Shown in pieces: positions 45,332 to 53,559 of a stretch of DNA of 54,962 nucleotides. Where the stretch lies: contig JAOAPB010000051.1 of the NCBI GenBank assembly GCA_025462645.1, positions 1 through 54,962 on the forward strand, written 5' to 3'. Numbering within the stretch: the stretch's first letter is position 1; each line of letters opens with the position of its first letter. The DNA comes from Edaphobacter sp. (GTDB lineage: Bacteria; Acidobacteriota; Terriglobia; Terriglobales; Acidobacteriaceae). Below the pieces are notes generated by a model that was not told the origin of the DNA, ran no database searches, and saw only the letters and a list, made by a program, of their open reading frames with translations. A program made the translations under genes and the position numbers.

Positions 45332-45478
45332 TTGCTGTTGCAGTTGCAATTGCAGTTGCAATTGCAACTGCAATTGCTGTTGCTGTTGCTGTTGCTGTTG
45401 TCGTTGTTGTTGCAGTTGTCGTTGTCGTTGTCGTTGTTGCTATTGCTATTGCTATTGCTATTGCTATTGCTATTGTTG
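45332..45478 (+). repeat. Degenerate hexanucleotide array (TTGNNN)n
   Basis: About 24 consecutive six-base units beginning TTG: TTGCTG, TTGCAG, TTGCAA and TTGTCG variants, then six TTGCTA units and TTGTTG, with one unit cut to three bases at 45434-45436 and one CTGCAA. Translated, it gives an artificial Leu-rich frame. Simple-sequence runs of the same sort lie at 18957-19000 and 39838-39890. Confidence 0.88.
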
Positions 45479-45527
45479 ATCGTAATAGCAGTTATTTGTC
45501 ATTACAGTTGCAGTTGCTTGTTCTAGT

Positions 45528-45555
45528 TGTCATTCTGAGCGCAGCGAAGAACCCC
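45528..45555 (+). repeat. Dispersed intergenic repeat, CATTCTGAGCGCAGCGAAGA type
   Basis: TGT plus CATTCTGAGCGCAGCGAAGA plus ACCCC, identical in core to 14218-14245. It is followed by CTATTTCCGAGGGG and a second GAGCGCAGCGA, as if part of the motif were repeated in place. Confidence 0.85.
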
Positions 45556-45617
45556 TCTATTTCCGAGGGGAGCGCAGCGACCCGAGTGCCTCTCCTCTTC
45601 CACCCTCCCAAAAACCT

Positions 45618-45886
45618 TGTCAAGCCCCAAAACCACCTATCTTTATGCAATAAAAAGAGATACGAGCTGCCGATTAGTTTCAGCCGAATTGCTATACTGA
45701 ATCCACAGATCAAAAAGGCCCCGGATAATCGCCGGGGCCTCTCTATTTGCACCATAACTCTTTTAGAAAGAATATTTTGGACGCAACTCATTTATTATGA
45801 ATATTTTACAGACAAACTCACCTCGCAAACCTTTTATTATGAATAGTTTACTTCCAAAATACCCCCGGGGGGAGGGGGGTACCCCT
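45618..45886. repeat. Structured intergenic element, copy B
   Basis: Sister of 21366-21630. It has TGTCAAGCCCCAAAACCACC at the left, a TATACT -10-like box at 45693, and a GC hairpin 33 bases on. Then come CAGACAAACTCACCTC, AGTTTACTTCCAA and a TACCCCCGGGGGG palindrome. Within it TTTATTATGAATA-TTTAC occurs twice (about 45791 and 45834). The copy ends at the stop codon of the minus-strand fucP-like gene. Confidence 0.75.
45716..45746. terminator. Hairpin of element B, terminator-like
   Basis: Stem AGGCCCCGG and CCGGGGCCT around ATAATCG, followed by CTCTATTT; on the other strand TTTTTG follows the stem. It is equivalent to the hairpin at 21464-21491, with a compensatory base-pair change. Confidence 0.7.
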
Positions 45887-47212
45887 TCAATAGGCCGGTC
45901 CCGAGAGCAACGTCCGCTGGGTCCACTGATAGAACCCGAACACCGCCACGCCAATAAACCCAACGAGCGGCACCACATACCCCAGCGCCAGGCTGCCCGT
46001 ATGCTTGGCAATCAACCCAAGGATAGGAGGAAAGATAGCCCCACCCACGATCGCCATCACCAGCAGCGATCCTCCAATCTTCGTATTCCGCCCCAGCCCC
46101 TTCAGTCCCAGGGCGAAGATCGTCGGAAACATGATCGAGAGGAAGAATCCGCTGGCAACGACAGCCCACGCCCCGACAAGGCCGGGTTTGACTACCGCAA
46201 CCAGCATCAACAGAGCATTCAACACGCCGTAAACCCCTAGCATCAGGCTGGGCCGTATAAACCGCATCAACGGAGTGGAAATGAACCGTCCCACTGCCAG
46301 CGCGATCAGGGTACCCAGCAGGTACAGCGCCGCCGCACGCTCGCTCACCGGGGTGTACTGCTTCATATACGGAATCAGGCTGCTCCACGACGAGATCTGC
46401 GCCCCCACATTGCAGAAGTTCGCCGCCACCGCGATCCATATCGCCGGCATCCGGAGCAACTCGCCGAAGCTGCCATGGTCCTCGCCCGCGCCCTCGTGCT
46501 CCTCCTGCATCACGGGAAACTTCGTCCGCGAGAGAATCACCGCGCACAGCAGCACCACCGCACCGAAGGTCAGGTACGTCGGCACCACCCGCATGATCTC
46601 GCCATGCAGATATCCCTGGTACGTCCCTGCAACCTTCATCGCCTCAATCTGCGCCGCATCCGGCTCCACACCAGAGAAGATGAAGAAGGTCCCGATCAGC
46701 ACACCGATGATCGTTCCAGGAGGATTGAAGGATTGCGAGAAGTTCAGCCGCTGCTCCGACGTCGCCGGATGGCCGAACTGCGCAATGAACGGATTCGCCG
46801 CCGTCTCCAGAATCGAGGCTCCACACCCGACCGTGAACAACGCAGCCAGAAACAGCCCGTACTGTCCGCTCACCGCAGCCGGCCAGAACAGCACCATCCC
46901 CGTCCCGAAGATCACCAGCCCGGTCACCATCCCGGCCTTGTACCCCCACCGCCTCATCAGCAGCGCAGCTGGAATCGCCATGCAGAAATATCCAAAAAAG
47001 TTCGCCGTCTGCACCAACTGCGCGCCGAACTGCGACAGCTCGAACGACTTCCTGAACTGCTGCACCAGAATGTCAGTCAGGTTGTTCGACATACCCCAAA
47101 GGAAGAACAGCACAGTCACCAGAACGAACGGCAACATATGACCCACTGGAAACACAGGATACTTCCCTGCCTCAGCCTTCTCACTTCCGCCAACCGATGT
47201 CGAAACCTGCAT
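45887..47212 (-). CDS. fucP: Sugar MFS transporter, FucP type
   Basis: A 441-residue inner-membrane symporter with about 12 membrane helices. Family features include FFLWGMSNNLTDILVQQFRKSFELS, QTANFFGYFCMAIPAALLMRRWGYK, ETAANPFIAQFG, RLNFSQSFNPPGTIIG and the C-terminal GGAIFPPILG. FucP-type carriers take up L-fucose or related deoxy-sugars and hexoses with protons. GAGAGG precedes the ATG. It is the last gene of a leftward set: lactonase-type hydrolase, decayed alcohol dehydrogenase, transporter. Fucose is the likely substrate, but this is inferred from the neighbours. Confidence 0.88.
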   Translation of the reverse strand: MQVSTSVGGSEKAEAGKYPVFPVGHMLPFVLVTVLFFLWGMSNNLTDILVQQFRKSFELSQFGAQLVQTANFFGYFCMAIPAALLMRRWGYKAGMVTGLVIFGTGMVLFWPAAVSGQYGLFLAALFTVGCGASILETAANPFIAQFGHPATSEQRLNFSQSFNPPGTIIGVLIGTFFIFSGVEPDAAQIEAMKVAGTYQGYLHGEIMRVVPTYLTFGAVVLLCAVILSRTKFPVMQEEHEGAGEDHGSFGELLRMPAIWIAVAANFCNVGAQISSWSSLIPYMKQYTPVSERAAALYLLGTLIALAVGRFISTPLMRFIRPSLMLGVYGVLNALLMLVAVVKPGLVGAWAVVASGFFLSIMFPTIFALGLKGLGRNTKIGGSLLVMAIVGGAIFPPILGLIAKHTGSLALGYVVPLVGFIGVAVFGFYQWTQRTLLSGPAY

Positions 47213-47258
47213 GAACCCAACCTCTCTTCAACTGACTGCCTAATCCTAATCGTTGCGG

Positions 47259-47574
47259 CTAAACCCGCACCATAATCTTGGTAAACTTTCTCGGAGCCTC
47301 GCTCCACTCTCCCAGCATCCGCGCCGCATCCTCCACAGGAAACCGCCCCGCTTCCAGCATCCGGATCACCTCACGGAAGTCCTCAGGCAAAGCATTCCGC
47401 GAGCCCAAGACATCCAAATCCTTCTCCACAAATAGCCGCGTCTCTTAAACCACTGGCTCCTTCGCATACCCGATATAGACGACCCTGCCGGTAAACGCGA
47501 CCTCTTCTACAGCAGCCCGGAACGTCGCCAGCAACGACCGCCGCACCCGGCCTCTCCATCCGAAACGCCCTTAT
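47259..47574 (-). pseudogene. Remnant of a zinc-type alcohol dehydrogenase (fucose-locus)
   Basis: On the minus strand an intact ribosome site GAAGGAG (47581-47587) is followed by ATA, where ATG would be expected, then [18 protein letters not shown], an N-terminal dehydrogenase start. Directly after it, in another frame, comes the C-terminal part of a medium-chain dehydrogenase: [22 protein letters not shown], a stop (TAA at 47445-47447), ETRLFVEKDLDVLGSRNALPE, DFREVIRMLEAGRFPVEDA and KFTKIMVRV. So the start is lost, the catalytic and NAD domains are deleted with a frameshift, and a stop codon has been gained. Confidence 0.82.
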
Positions 47575-47617
47575 CTACAACTCCTTCGAATAAACTTTCA
47601 CATAAAAAAGTAGTCTT

Positions 47618-48469
47618 TCATAAAATCAGATCCAAGCCATACACCTCGATCGCAGTACCGCCAAACACCGCGTCTCTTTCGCTCTCGCTGAATCTGCCAA
47701 AGTAATCGCGAAGCACCTCGAACCAGCGTTCATACTCGCTCGCCACCAGACACACCGGCCAGTCCGATCCCACCATCAGCCGCTCCACCCCAAATGCCTC
47801 CACTAGCACATCCAGATAAGGCCGTAGCGCCTCCGGCGTCCACGAACTCCAATCCGCCTCCGTCACCATGCCCGACACCTTGCACCACACATTCTCCCGC
47901 TCGCCCAACTCCAGCATCCGTTTGGCCCATGGCTGCACTACACCCTCGCGGATTAGCGGTTTCGCCGCATGATCCAGCACAAACACTTGACGTTCATGCT
48001 CGTCGACGAATTCGATGGTCTGCGGCAGATGCCGCTCATAGATCAGTATGTCGTACACCAGCCCACTCCCCAGCATCGAGCGTATCCCCGAGTTGAAGTC
48101 CTCGCGCAGAATGTAGTTCTCATCCTTCTCGCCCTGAATCACATGCCGCAGCCCCTTCAGCTTCGGTCTGTTCTCAAACTCCTCCATCACGCCAGGAAAA
48201 TCCTCTCCGGCGATTGGAGCCCATCCCACAACACCTCGAATCGCTAAACACTTCTCCGCCATGCCCAATAGCCACCGCGTCTCCTCCATCGTCTGCCGTG
48301 CCTGCACCGCCACCGCCCCGTCCACGCCTGCCGAAGCCATCGCCGCAGTCAAATCCTCAGGCAGAAAATCCCGTTGCAACAAGCTCATCGACTCATCAAT
48401 CCATCCATACTCTCGCGGCGAATACCGCCAAAGATGATGGTGCGCATCAATCCGTTCCGTCACTCTCAA
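47618..48469 (-). CDS. TIM-barrel amidohydrolase, L-fuconolactonase / L-rhamnonolactonase type
   Basis: A 283-residue cytoplasmic hydrolase of the amidohydrolase_2 family. It has RIDAHHHLWRYSPREYGWID at the start, GVVGWAPIAGEDF, LKGLRHVIQGEKDENYI, FVLDHAAKPLI, WCKVSGMVTEADW and the late GSDWPVCL Asp. These features match sugar lactonases such as L-fucono-1,5-lactonase. It heads a leftward cluster with a broken dehydrogenase gene and a FucP-type carrier, which fits non-phosphorylating L-fucose breakdown. The rest of that route (dehydratase, aldolase) is not in the window. Confidence 0.86.
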   Translation of the reverse strand: MRVTERIDAHHHLWRYSPREYGWIDESMSLLQRDFLPEDLTAAMASAGVDGAVAVQARQTMEETRWLLGMAEKCLAIRGVVGWAPIAGEDFPGVMEEFENRPKLKGLRHVIQGEKDENYILREDFNSGIRSMLGSGLVYDILIYERHLPQTIEFVDEHERQVFVLDHAAKPLIREGVVQPWAKRMLELGERENVWCKVSGMVTEADWSSWTPEALRPYLDVLVEAFGVERLMVGSDWPVCLVASEYERWFEVLRDYFGRFSESERDAVFGGTAIEVYGLDLIL

Positions 48470-48711
48470 CTCCCCCTTAAGCTGCCGCCAAGTCTATCCC
48501 ACGCTGCTTTCAACTCACAGGCATCAAACTGAAAATGAATGGACAACTCATCAAAACTCATCCAGCTATCATCGAATACACTCTCTACATCCACCCTAAA
48601 CTTTCTCTTTCTTCCCACCTCAATGCTGGCATACTATTGTCGCGCGGAAGTCTGGTCGAATCCCGCCGGTCCTTCTCCCCATAAATTCATCTAACGACTT
48701 GGAGATCAATC

Positions 48712-50403
48712 ATGGCGCCAAAGAAATCTACCACTCATCTTCCCGCGGTCAAGCGTACCGTTCTACCGGGAAGCGAGAAAGCTCCCATCGTCAAAACAAT
48801 AGGAGCAGCGGCTGAAAGGCCCGCGCCTCATACAGCCAGGCTCGTCGTCTCCGTCATAGTCCGGCGAAAGGCGCCCCTCAAGTCCAGCCACCTCTCCGGC
48901 AAGCAGCGCCTCACCCACGCGCAGTACCGCCAGAGCCACGGTGCAGACCCGGCTGCCGTCAAGCTCGTCCGCACCTTTGCGAAAGAGTTCGGCCTTACCG
49001 TCGAACCCGATACCCCGGGTCCCGAACGCCGCACCATCAAGCTCTCCGGAACCGTGGCCGACATGCAGAACGCCTTCGGCACCGCGCTCACGCAGAGGTC
49101 GATCGATGGCGTAACCTACCGCGTTCGCCAGGGCAGCATCGACATCCCAATCGAGTTGGCCGGGGTTGTCGAAGCCGTCCTCGGGCTCGACAACCGTCCC
49201 CAGGCCCGGCCCCACTTTCGCATCGCAGGCGAACAAGGTCCTGCAACCGCCAACGCCGCCCAGGCCGGAGGCTTCGCCAGCCCCCACGCCGCCGGCAGCG
49301 TCTCCTACACGCCGGTCCAGGTCGCGCAGCTCTACCAGTTCCCCTCCGGCGCCACAGCCGCGAACCAGACCATCGGTATCATCGAGCTCGGCGGAGGCTA
49401 CCGCACCGCCGACATCACCGCCTACTTCAAAAGCCTTGGTCAAAAGCCCCCGAAGGTAGTCACCGTCTCCGTCGACGGCGGCAAGAACAAACCCACCAAC
49501 TCCAACAGCGCCGACGGCGAGGTCATGCTCGACATCGAGGTGGCCGCCGCCGTTGCCCCTGGTGCGAAGATCGTCGTCTACTTCGCACCCAATACCGACC
49601 AAGGCTTCATCGACGCCATAGCCACCGCCGTCCACGACACCGTCAACAAGCCCAGCGTCATCTCCATCAGTTGGGGCGCGGCAGAGTCCAACTGGACCGT
49701 GCAGGCCATGAACGCCCTCGATGCCGCCTGCCAGTCCGCCGCCGCCCTCGGCATCACCATCACCGCCGCCACAGGAGACAACGGCTCGACCGACGGCGCA
49801 TCCGACGGCCTGAATCACGCTGACTTCCCCTCATCCAGCCCCCACATCCTCGCCTGCGGTGGAACCAACCTCCAAGGCAGCGGCTCATCCATCACCGCCG
49901 AGACCGTCTGGAACGCCCAGCCCAGCGGAGGAGCGACCGGCGGAGGGGTCAGCAACTTCTTCCCCCTGCCATCCTGGCAGTCCAACGCCAAAGTCCCCAA
50001 ACCCACCAACGCAGCCGGCGGCCGAGGTGTCCCCGACGTCTCCGGAGACGCCGACCCTGCCAGCGGCTACCAGATCCGCGTCGACGGCAAGAACTTCGTC
50101 ATCGGCGGAACCAGCGCCGTCGCTCCGCTATGGGCCGGTCTCATCGCCCTGGCCAACCAGCAGAACGGCAAATCCGCAGGCTTCATCCAACCGGCCATCT
50201 ACGCCGCCAAAGCCAAATCCGCCTTCCGAGACATCACCCAGGGCAACAACGGCGGCTTCAAAGCCGGCTCCGGCTGGGACCCATGCACTGGCCTCGGCTC
50301 TCCCATCGCCCCTCAACTCATCGGCATCGTGAATCCCGGCGCTTCCACAACGAAGCCAAAGTCCAAATCTAAATCCCGGGCACGCGCAAAGAAGCGTGCA
50401 TGA
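48712..50403 (+). CDS. S53 family serine-carboxyl peptidase (pro-kumamolisin)
   Basis: A 563-residue acid peptidase. Residues 40-165 are the pro-kumamolisin activation domain (KQRLTHAQYRQSHGADPAAV, VADMQNAFGT). The catalytic domain carries the Glu/Asp pair in GEVMLDIEVAAAVAPGA, Asp in TAATGDNGSTDG, and Ser in GGTSAVAPLWAGL, so it should be active. No signal peptide is visible: the N-terminus is basic and polar. The last 20 residues are a Lys/Arg/Ser tail. GGAG lies 9 bases before the ATG. It stands alone between intergenic gaps. Confidence 0.92.
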   Translation: MAPKKSTTHLPAVKRTVLPGSEKAPIVKTIGAAAERPAPHTARLVVSVIVRRKAPLKSSHLSGKQRLTHAQYRQSHGADPAAVKLVRTFAKEFGLTVEPDTPGPERRTIKLSGTVADMQNAFGTALTQRSIDGVTYRVRQGSIDIPIELAGVVEAVLGLDNRPQARPHFRIAGEQGPATANAAQAGGFASPHAAGSVSYTPVQVAQLYQFPSGATAANQTIGIIELGGGYRTADITAYFKSLGQKPPKVVTVSVDGGKNKPTNSNSADGEVMLDIEVAAAVAPGAKIVVYFAPNTDQGFIDAIATAVHDTVNKPSVISISWGAAESNWTVQAMNALDAACQSAAALGITITAATGDNGSTDGASDGLNHADFPSSSPHILACGGTNLQGSGSSITAETVWNAQPSGGATGGGVSNFFPLPSWQSNAKVPKPTNAAGGRGVPDVSGDADPASGYQIRVDGKNFVIGGTSAVAPLWAGLIALANQQNGKSAGFIQPAIYAAKAKSAFRDITQGNNGGFKAGSGWDPCTGLGSPIAPQLIGIVNPGASTTKPKSKSKSRARAKKRA

Positions 50404-50576
50404 CCAGCACAGACGCGAAGAACCTGAGAGTACCGGAACATGCGTTACACACCTTGTACCAGGGACATCCATTACAAGTCCCTTGCGGGATTGAGGGCTC
50501 AAATTCAGGTCTAGAGGGCTTTGCTCTTGCCTCTAAAGACCTCGCTCGTCGTCGACTATGAAAATTTTCTGGTGCC

Positions 50577-51404
50577 TTAGCGTCCGGGCTCGTCTCCGCG
50601 AACAATCTTGAATCCAGCAGGCGGATAAAACAAAACTGCCGCCGGTTCTCCACGCTTCACGTCTTTCAACTCCAGGGTAGGCACTTGTAGTTTGCCAAGC
50701 GACCGCGTTAGAACGATCTCCTGCAATTCGGGCGACCACCAGACTTCCATCTCCCTTTCGCGGATTGGGTTGCCGCTGCTGTCCAAGTCTGTGGCCGTTT
50801 GGCGAACTCCCAGAACCTTCAACCCCTCGATCTGCCTTTCGCCGAGAGGCTCTACCTTTGCTGTCGTAAATTTGTCATGAGTGATCTCTGGAACCTGTCG
50901 CGACATCTTGGCCGTCATTCCATCATCTTGTCGACTCAAATGGCGTGAAAGACAATTGACCGTTGCGACCTTATCCTTAGCTTGCTCCACCGGCTCTGTC
51001 CACCGGAAAAAGCAATGCTGAACTGTATCGTTCACTTCAATCTGATAACTTTTTCCCGCCAATGGAGGGTTCGGGTAGCCCTCCACTTCCATCCACTCTT
51101 CGGTTCTCGTCCGACCGGCGCTATCCCGCATCATTCGTGTCACAATTTTTGATGCAATCGCCGGTTTATCGCCGCCGAACTCCGTCACAGTCTTCAGCAG
51201 CATAGTTGCGGTGTACGGGGAGCCCACCACCGGCGCTGTTGTCGACTGACCATCTTGCGCTGAATACCAAGCGGCCGGAAACCGTTCGGAGGGAGGTGGC
51301 GCTTCATCGACCACCACCTTTGGCTTCTCTACCTCCTGTCCATGCGAAACAGCCAATCCCAGGATCATCAAACCTGTTGTGGCCATAATTTTCAGACACA
51401 TCAT
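50577..51404 (-). CDS. Secreted protein of unknown function
   Basis: A 275-residue exported protein. The start at 51404 gives a signal peptide (MMCLKIMATTGLMILGLAVSHGQ) and has GAGGGA just upstream; longer starts lack it. The mature region has GSPYTATMLLKTVTEF, IVTRMMRDSAGRTRTEEWM, VNCLSRHL, VEPLGERQIEGLKVLGVRQTAT, EREMEVWWSPELQEIVLTRS and PPAGFKIVR, a pattern I have seen in acidobacterial secreted proteins. No catalytic residues are recognised. Two unrelated hairpins lie between it and the S53 gene. Confidence 0.75.
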   Translation of the reverse strand: MMCLKIMATTGLMILGLAVSHGQEVEKPKVVVDEAPPPSERFPAAWYSAQDGQSTTAPVVGSPYTATMLLKTVTEFGGDKPAIASKIVTRMMRDSAGRTRTEEWMEVEGYPNPPLAGKSYQIEVNDTVQHCFFRWTEPVEQAKDKVATVNCLSRHLSRQDDGMTAKMSRQVPEITHDKFTTAKVEPLGERQIEGLKVLGVRQTATDLDSSGNPIREREMEVWWSPELQEIVLTRSLGKLQVPTLELKDVKRGEPAAVLFYPPAGFKIVRGDEPGR

Positions 51405-51829
51405 TCGAAGTCCCTCGAAGTTCAAGCTATAAAATACAGGGCATTTCGTTCCTGATTGACGAAAAGAGAACGGAAAGCGAGGCTTTCGGCAAATTCGACT
51501 TTGGTTCGCGCCTCTAAAGCAGGCCATGGAAATGACGGACGGTATTCCCACATTCCCACGGTACCTGCACAGTGTGCGTAGCACAAGGATGGATAAGGCA
51601 CTACAGAATGTTCCTCCAGGAACGTGTGAATCGTGGGACGACTCGGGTGTCGAGAGATCCTTAGGCTTCTCGTATACAGCTTTGCGGCACAGCTTTGAGA
51701 TGGCGCCAACGTCTGGGTCACCTTAAGCGATCCAATGAAAAGTTCATCGGAGCATCTGCATCGGCCTTAAGCGTAAAGCTTTGCTCACCCGAAACCTTCT
51801 GACCCTGAGGTAATAGAAGGGGGAGGCCT
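51405..51829. other. Intergenic region, possible transposase trace
   Basis: 425 bp between two minus-strand genes. A minus-strand frame around 51600-51700 reads KLYTRSLRISRHPSRPTIHTFLEEH, which resembles the helix-turn-helix of ISL3-type transposases, but the flanking sequence shows no other transposase feature. Otherwise I see nothing definite except the ribosome site of the gene at 51404. Confidence 0.3.
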
Positions 51830-52420
51830 TCAACGAACGCCAAACAACTCCCGCACCCGCTCCAGATCTCCAACCGCATCCACATCCAACTCCCCGCCCA
51901 CCAACTCCACCCACTTTGCCCCCTGCAACAACCCCCGAGCCCCCGCATCCCCCCGCAACGCCTTCAACTCCACAAACGACGAAGCCGGAAAATAAGCTGG
52001 CACCCCCCGCCGTCCAGCATACGAAGAAGCCACCTCCTCCCCCGCTACTCCACTCTCCATCAACACCCGCAGATGCGAAGCCGTAACCGCAGGCATATCG
52101 CAGGTCATCACCACACACCCATCTGCATCTCCCAAAGCCCTCACACCCGCGCCGATCGAGCCTCCCATCCCCGAAGCCCAGCCCTCATTCATCACCACGC
52201 GAGCATCACCCAACCGGCACTCTGCCTGAATCACCGCAGCCAAAGCCCCCAGCACCACCACTACCGGCTCACACCCAGCCTCACGAGCCACCCTCATCGC
52301 CCGCTCCAGCAACATCTCCCCACCCAAACGGACTAACTGTTTCGGCTCACCCAGCCTCGTCGAAGCCCCTGCGGCCAAAACCACCGCAGCCACACTCACG
52401 ACGAGACATCCATCGCACAC
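51830..52420 (-). CDS. MocA-like molybdopterin nucleotidyltransferase
   Basis: A 196-residue cytoplasmic nucleotidyltransferase. It has the NTP-binding LAAGASTRLGEPKQLVRLGG at the start, CDMPAVTASHLRVL in the middle and VPAYFPASSFVELKALRGDAGARGLL after it. Such enzymes attach CMP (MocA) to molybdopterin for the xanthine dehydrogenase/CO dehydrogenase class. The start overlaps the end of the XdhC gene by 25 bp, so translation is coupled. No molybdenum hydroxylase gene occurs downstream in the window; the partner enzyme must be elsewhere. Confidence 0.85.
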   Translation of the reverse strand: MCDGCLVVSVAAVVLAAGASTRLGEPKQLVRLGGEMLLERAMRVAREAGCEPVVVVLGALAAVIQAECRLGDARVVMNEGWASGMGGSIGAGVRALGDADGCVVMTCDMPAVTASHLRVLMESGVAGEEVASSYAGRRGVPAYFPASSFVELKALRGDAGARGLLQGAKWVELVGGELDVDAVGDLERVRELFGVR

Positions 52421-53502
52421 TGCACCTGCAAGTACCGCGAAGCCCCACCCTCACTCACATGCCTCGCCACATCCGCCGCCATCAACCGCCGCGAAGCCCC
52501 TAGCTTCCCCATGCAGACCGCCTGCGCCTCCGCGATCACAGCCAACGCAATCGCCTCCGGCCCATCCCCACCCAGGTCCAGCCCCACCGGCGCATGGATC
52601 CGCTCGCAACACTCCGCAACGCTGCGGCCAATCATCACCGCAGCCTCGCTCACCAGCAGAGAACTCCGATGCCGCGCCCCCAACAACCCCAGGTATCGCG
52701 GAGCCACGGGCAACAAACCAGCCAGCAGCATCCGGTCCTGCTCATAGCTGTGCGTCATCAACACCACGGCATCCGCAGACGTAATCCCCAGCTCCCCAAC
52801 GCCTTCCAAAGCCACCACCTGCTCCGCCTCAGGAAACCGCTCTGTGCGCGCCAACTGCGCCCGCCCGTCGGCAACCGTAACGCCCCAGCCCAGCAGCGCC
52901 GCCATACTGACGACCGGCTTCGCATCATCCCCAGCACCCAGCACGAACAACCGCTGCGGAGCCCGCAGCACCTCCACGAACCGCCCCTCATACTCCTCAC
53001 CTGCTCGCAGCCCGGGCGCACACTCCAGCTTCTTCGCGCTCATCCCCTCGCTCGCGAAGACCACCGCTCCATCTCGCAGAATGACGCGCCGCAGCCCTTT
53101 CCCCTCTCCCGGCAGGTAGTTCACCACCACGGAGCCTTGCCCTGCAAGCGCCTCTTCCATCGCCTCCATCAACGCCTTGCACTCCGGCGTATCGGTCGGC
53201 TCCAGCAGCAGGTCCACCACCCCGCCGCATCCCAGCCCGAACGGCACCTCCGCCGTGTCATCGAACATCGTCGAATAGCGCTCCACCACCGCCCCCTCGC
53301 GCACCATCCACCCTGCCCTGCGAACGACCTCAGCCTCCAGACATCCCCCACTGATCGTTCCTGCGTACTCCCCGTTCGTCCCCCCCAGCAACAACCGAGC
53401 CCCCGGCCGTCGATAGCTCGAGCCTTCAGTCCGTACCAGCGTCACCAGCACCGAGGCCCCACCCCGCTGCCAAAGCCGAACGATCTGTCGTTGCTCCATC
53501 AT
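52396..53502 (-). CDS. xdhC: XdhC/CoxI family molybdenum-cofactor sulfuration protein
   Basis: A 368-residue protein. The N-terminal XdhC/CoxI domain includes TLVRTEGSSYRRPGARLLL, TISGGCLEAEVVRRA and FGLGCGGVVDLLLEP. The C-terminal Rossmann domain contains LFVLGAGDDAKPVVSMAALLGWGVTVADGR, MTHSYEQDRMLL, LGLLGARHRSSLL and APVGLDLGGDGPEAIALAVIAE. The family inserts the sulfurated Moco into xanthine dehydrogenase-type enzymes. It overlaps the MocA-like gene and lies 57 bp after cysH, so it may share the cysN-cysH transcript. Confidence 0.9.
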   Translation of the reverse strand: MMEQRQIVRLWQRGGASVLVTLVRTEGSSYRRPGARLLLGGTNGEYAGTISGGCLEAEVVRRAGWMVREGAVVERYSTMFDDTAEVPFGLGCGGVVDLLLEPTDTPECKALMEAMEEALAGQGSVVVNYLPGEGKGLRRVILRDGAVVFASEGMSAKKLECAPGLRAGEEYEGRFVEVLRAPQRLFVLGAGDDAKPVVSMAALLGWGVTVADGRAQLARTERFPEAEQVVALEGVGELGITSADAVVLMTHSYEQDRMLLAGLLPVAPRYLGLLGARHRSSLLVSEAAVMIGRSVAECCERIHAPVGLDLGGDGPEAIALAVIAEAQAVCMGKLGASRRLMAADVARHVSEGGASRYLQVQCAMDVSS

Positions 53503-53559
53503 GAGAAAAGCTTAGTCCATTTCTCAAAAACCGACAGCCAAACCCATAAAACCGACCAG

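Larger units (their letters stand above)
45135..45617. other. Repeat-dense intergenic region upstream of asnB
   Basis: No gene is evident. From left to right it holds the asnB upstream flank (its promoter should lie around 45135-45200), a GTTATCGTTGTCTG run, the second CCCATCCAT hairpin (45274-45306), the TTGNNN hexamer array (45332-45478), and a dispersed CATTCTGAGCG repeat (45528-45555), then copy B of the structured element from 45618. Confidence 0.7.

Noticed and set aside
45332..45478. Possible CRISPR array
   Set aside because: The units are six bases with no spacers; it is simple-sequence DNA, and no cas genes are present.
45302..45526. A 74-codon Leu-rich open frame
   Set aside because: It is a translation of the TTGNNN hexamer array and lacks a ribosome site or any family feature.
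50461..50542. Two hairpins (AGGGAC...GTCCCT and AGGTCT...AGACCT) after the S53 gene
   Set aside because: Stems are short or bulged and no T-run follows, so I did not mark them as terminators.
51526..51726. A 66-codon plus-strand frame
   Set aside because: No ribosome site, no domain and no conserved neighbour; it sits in a decayed-looking gap.
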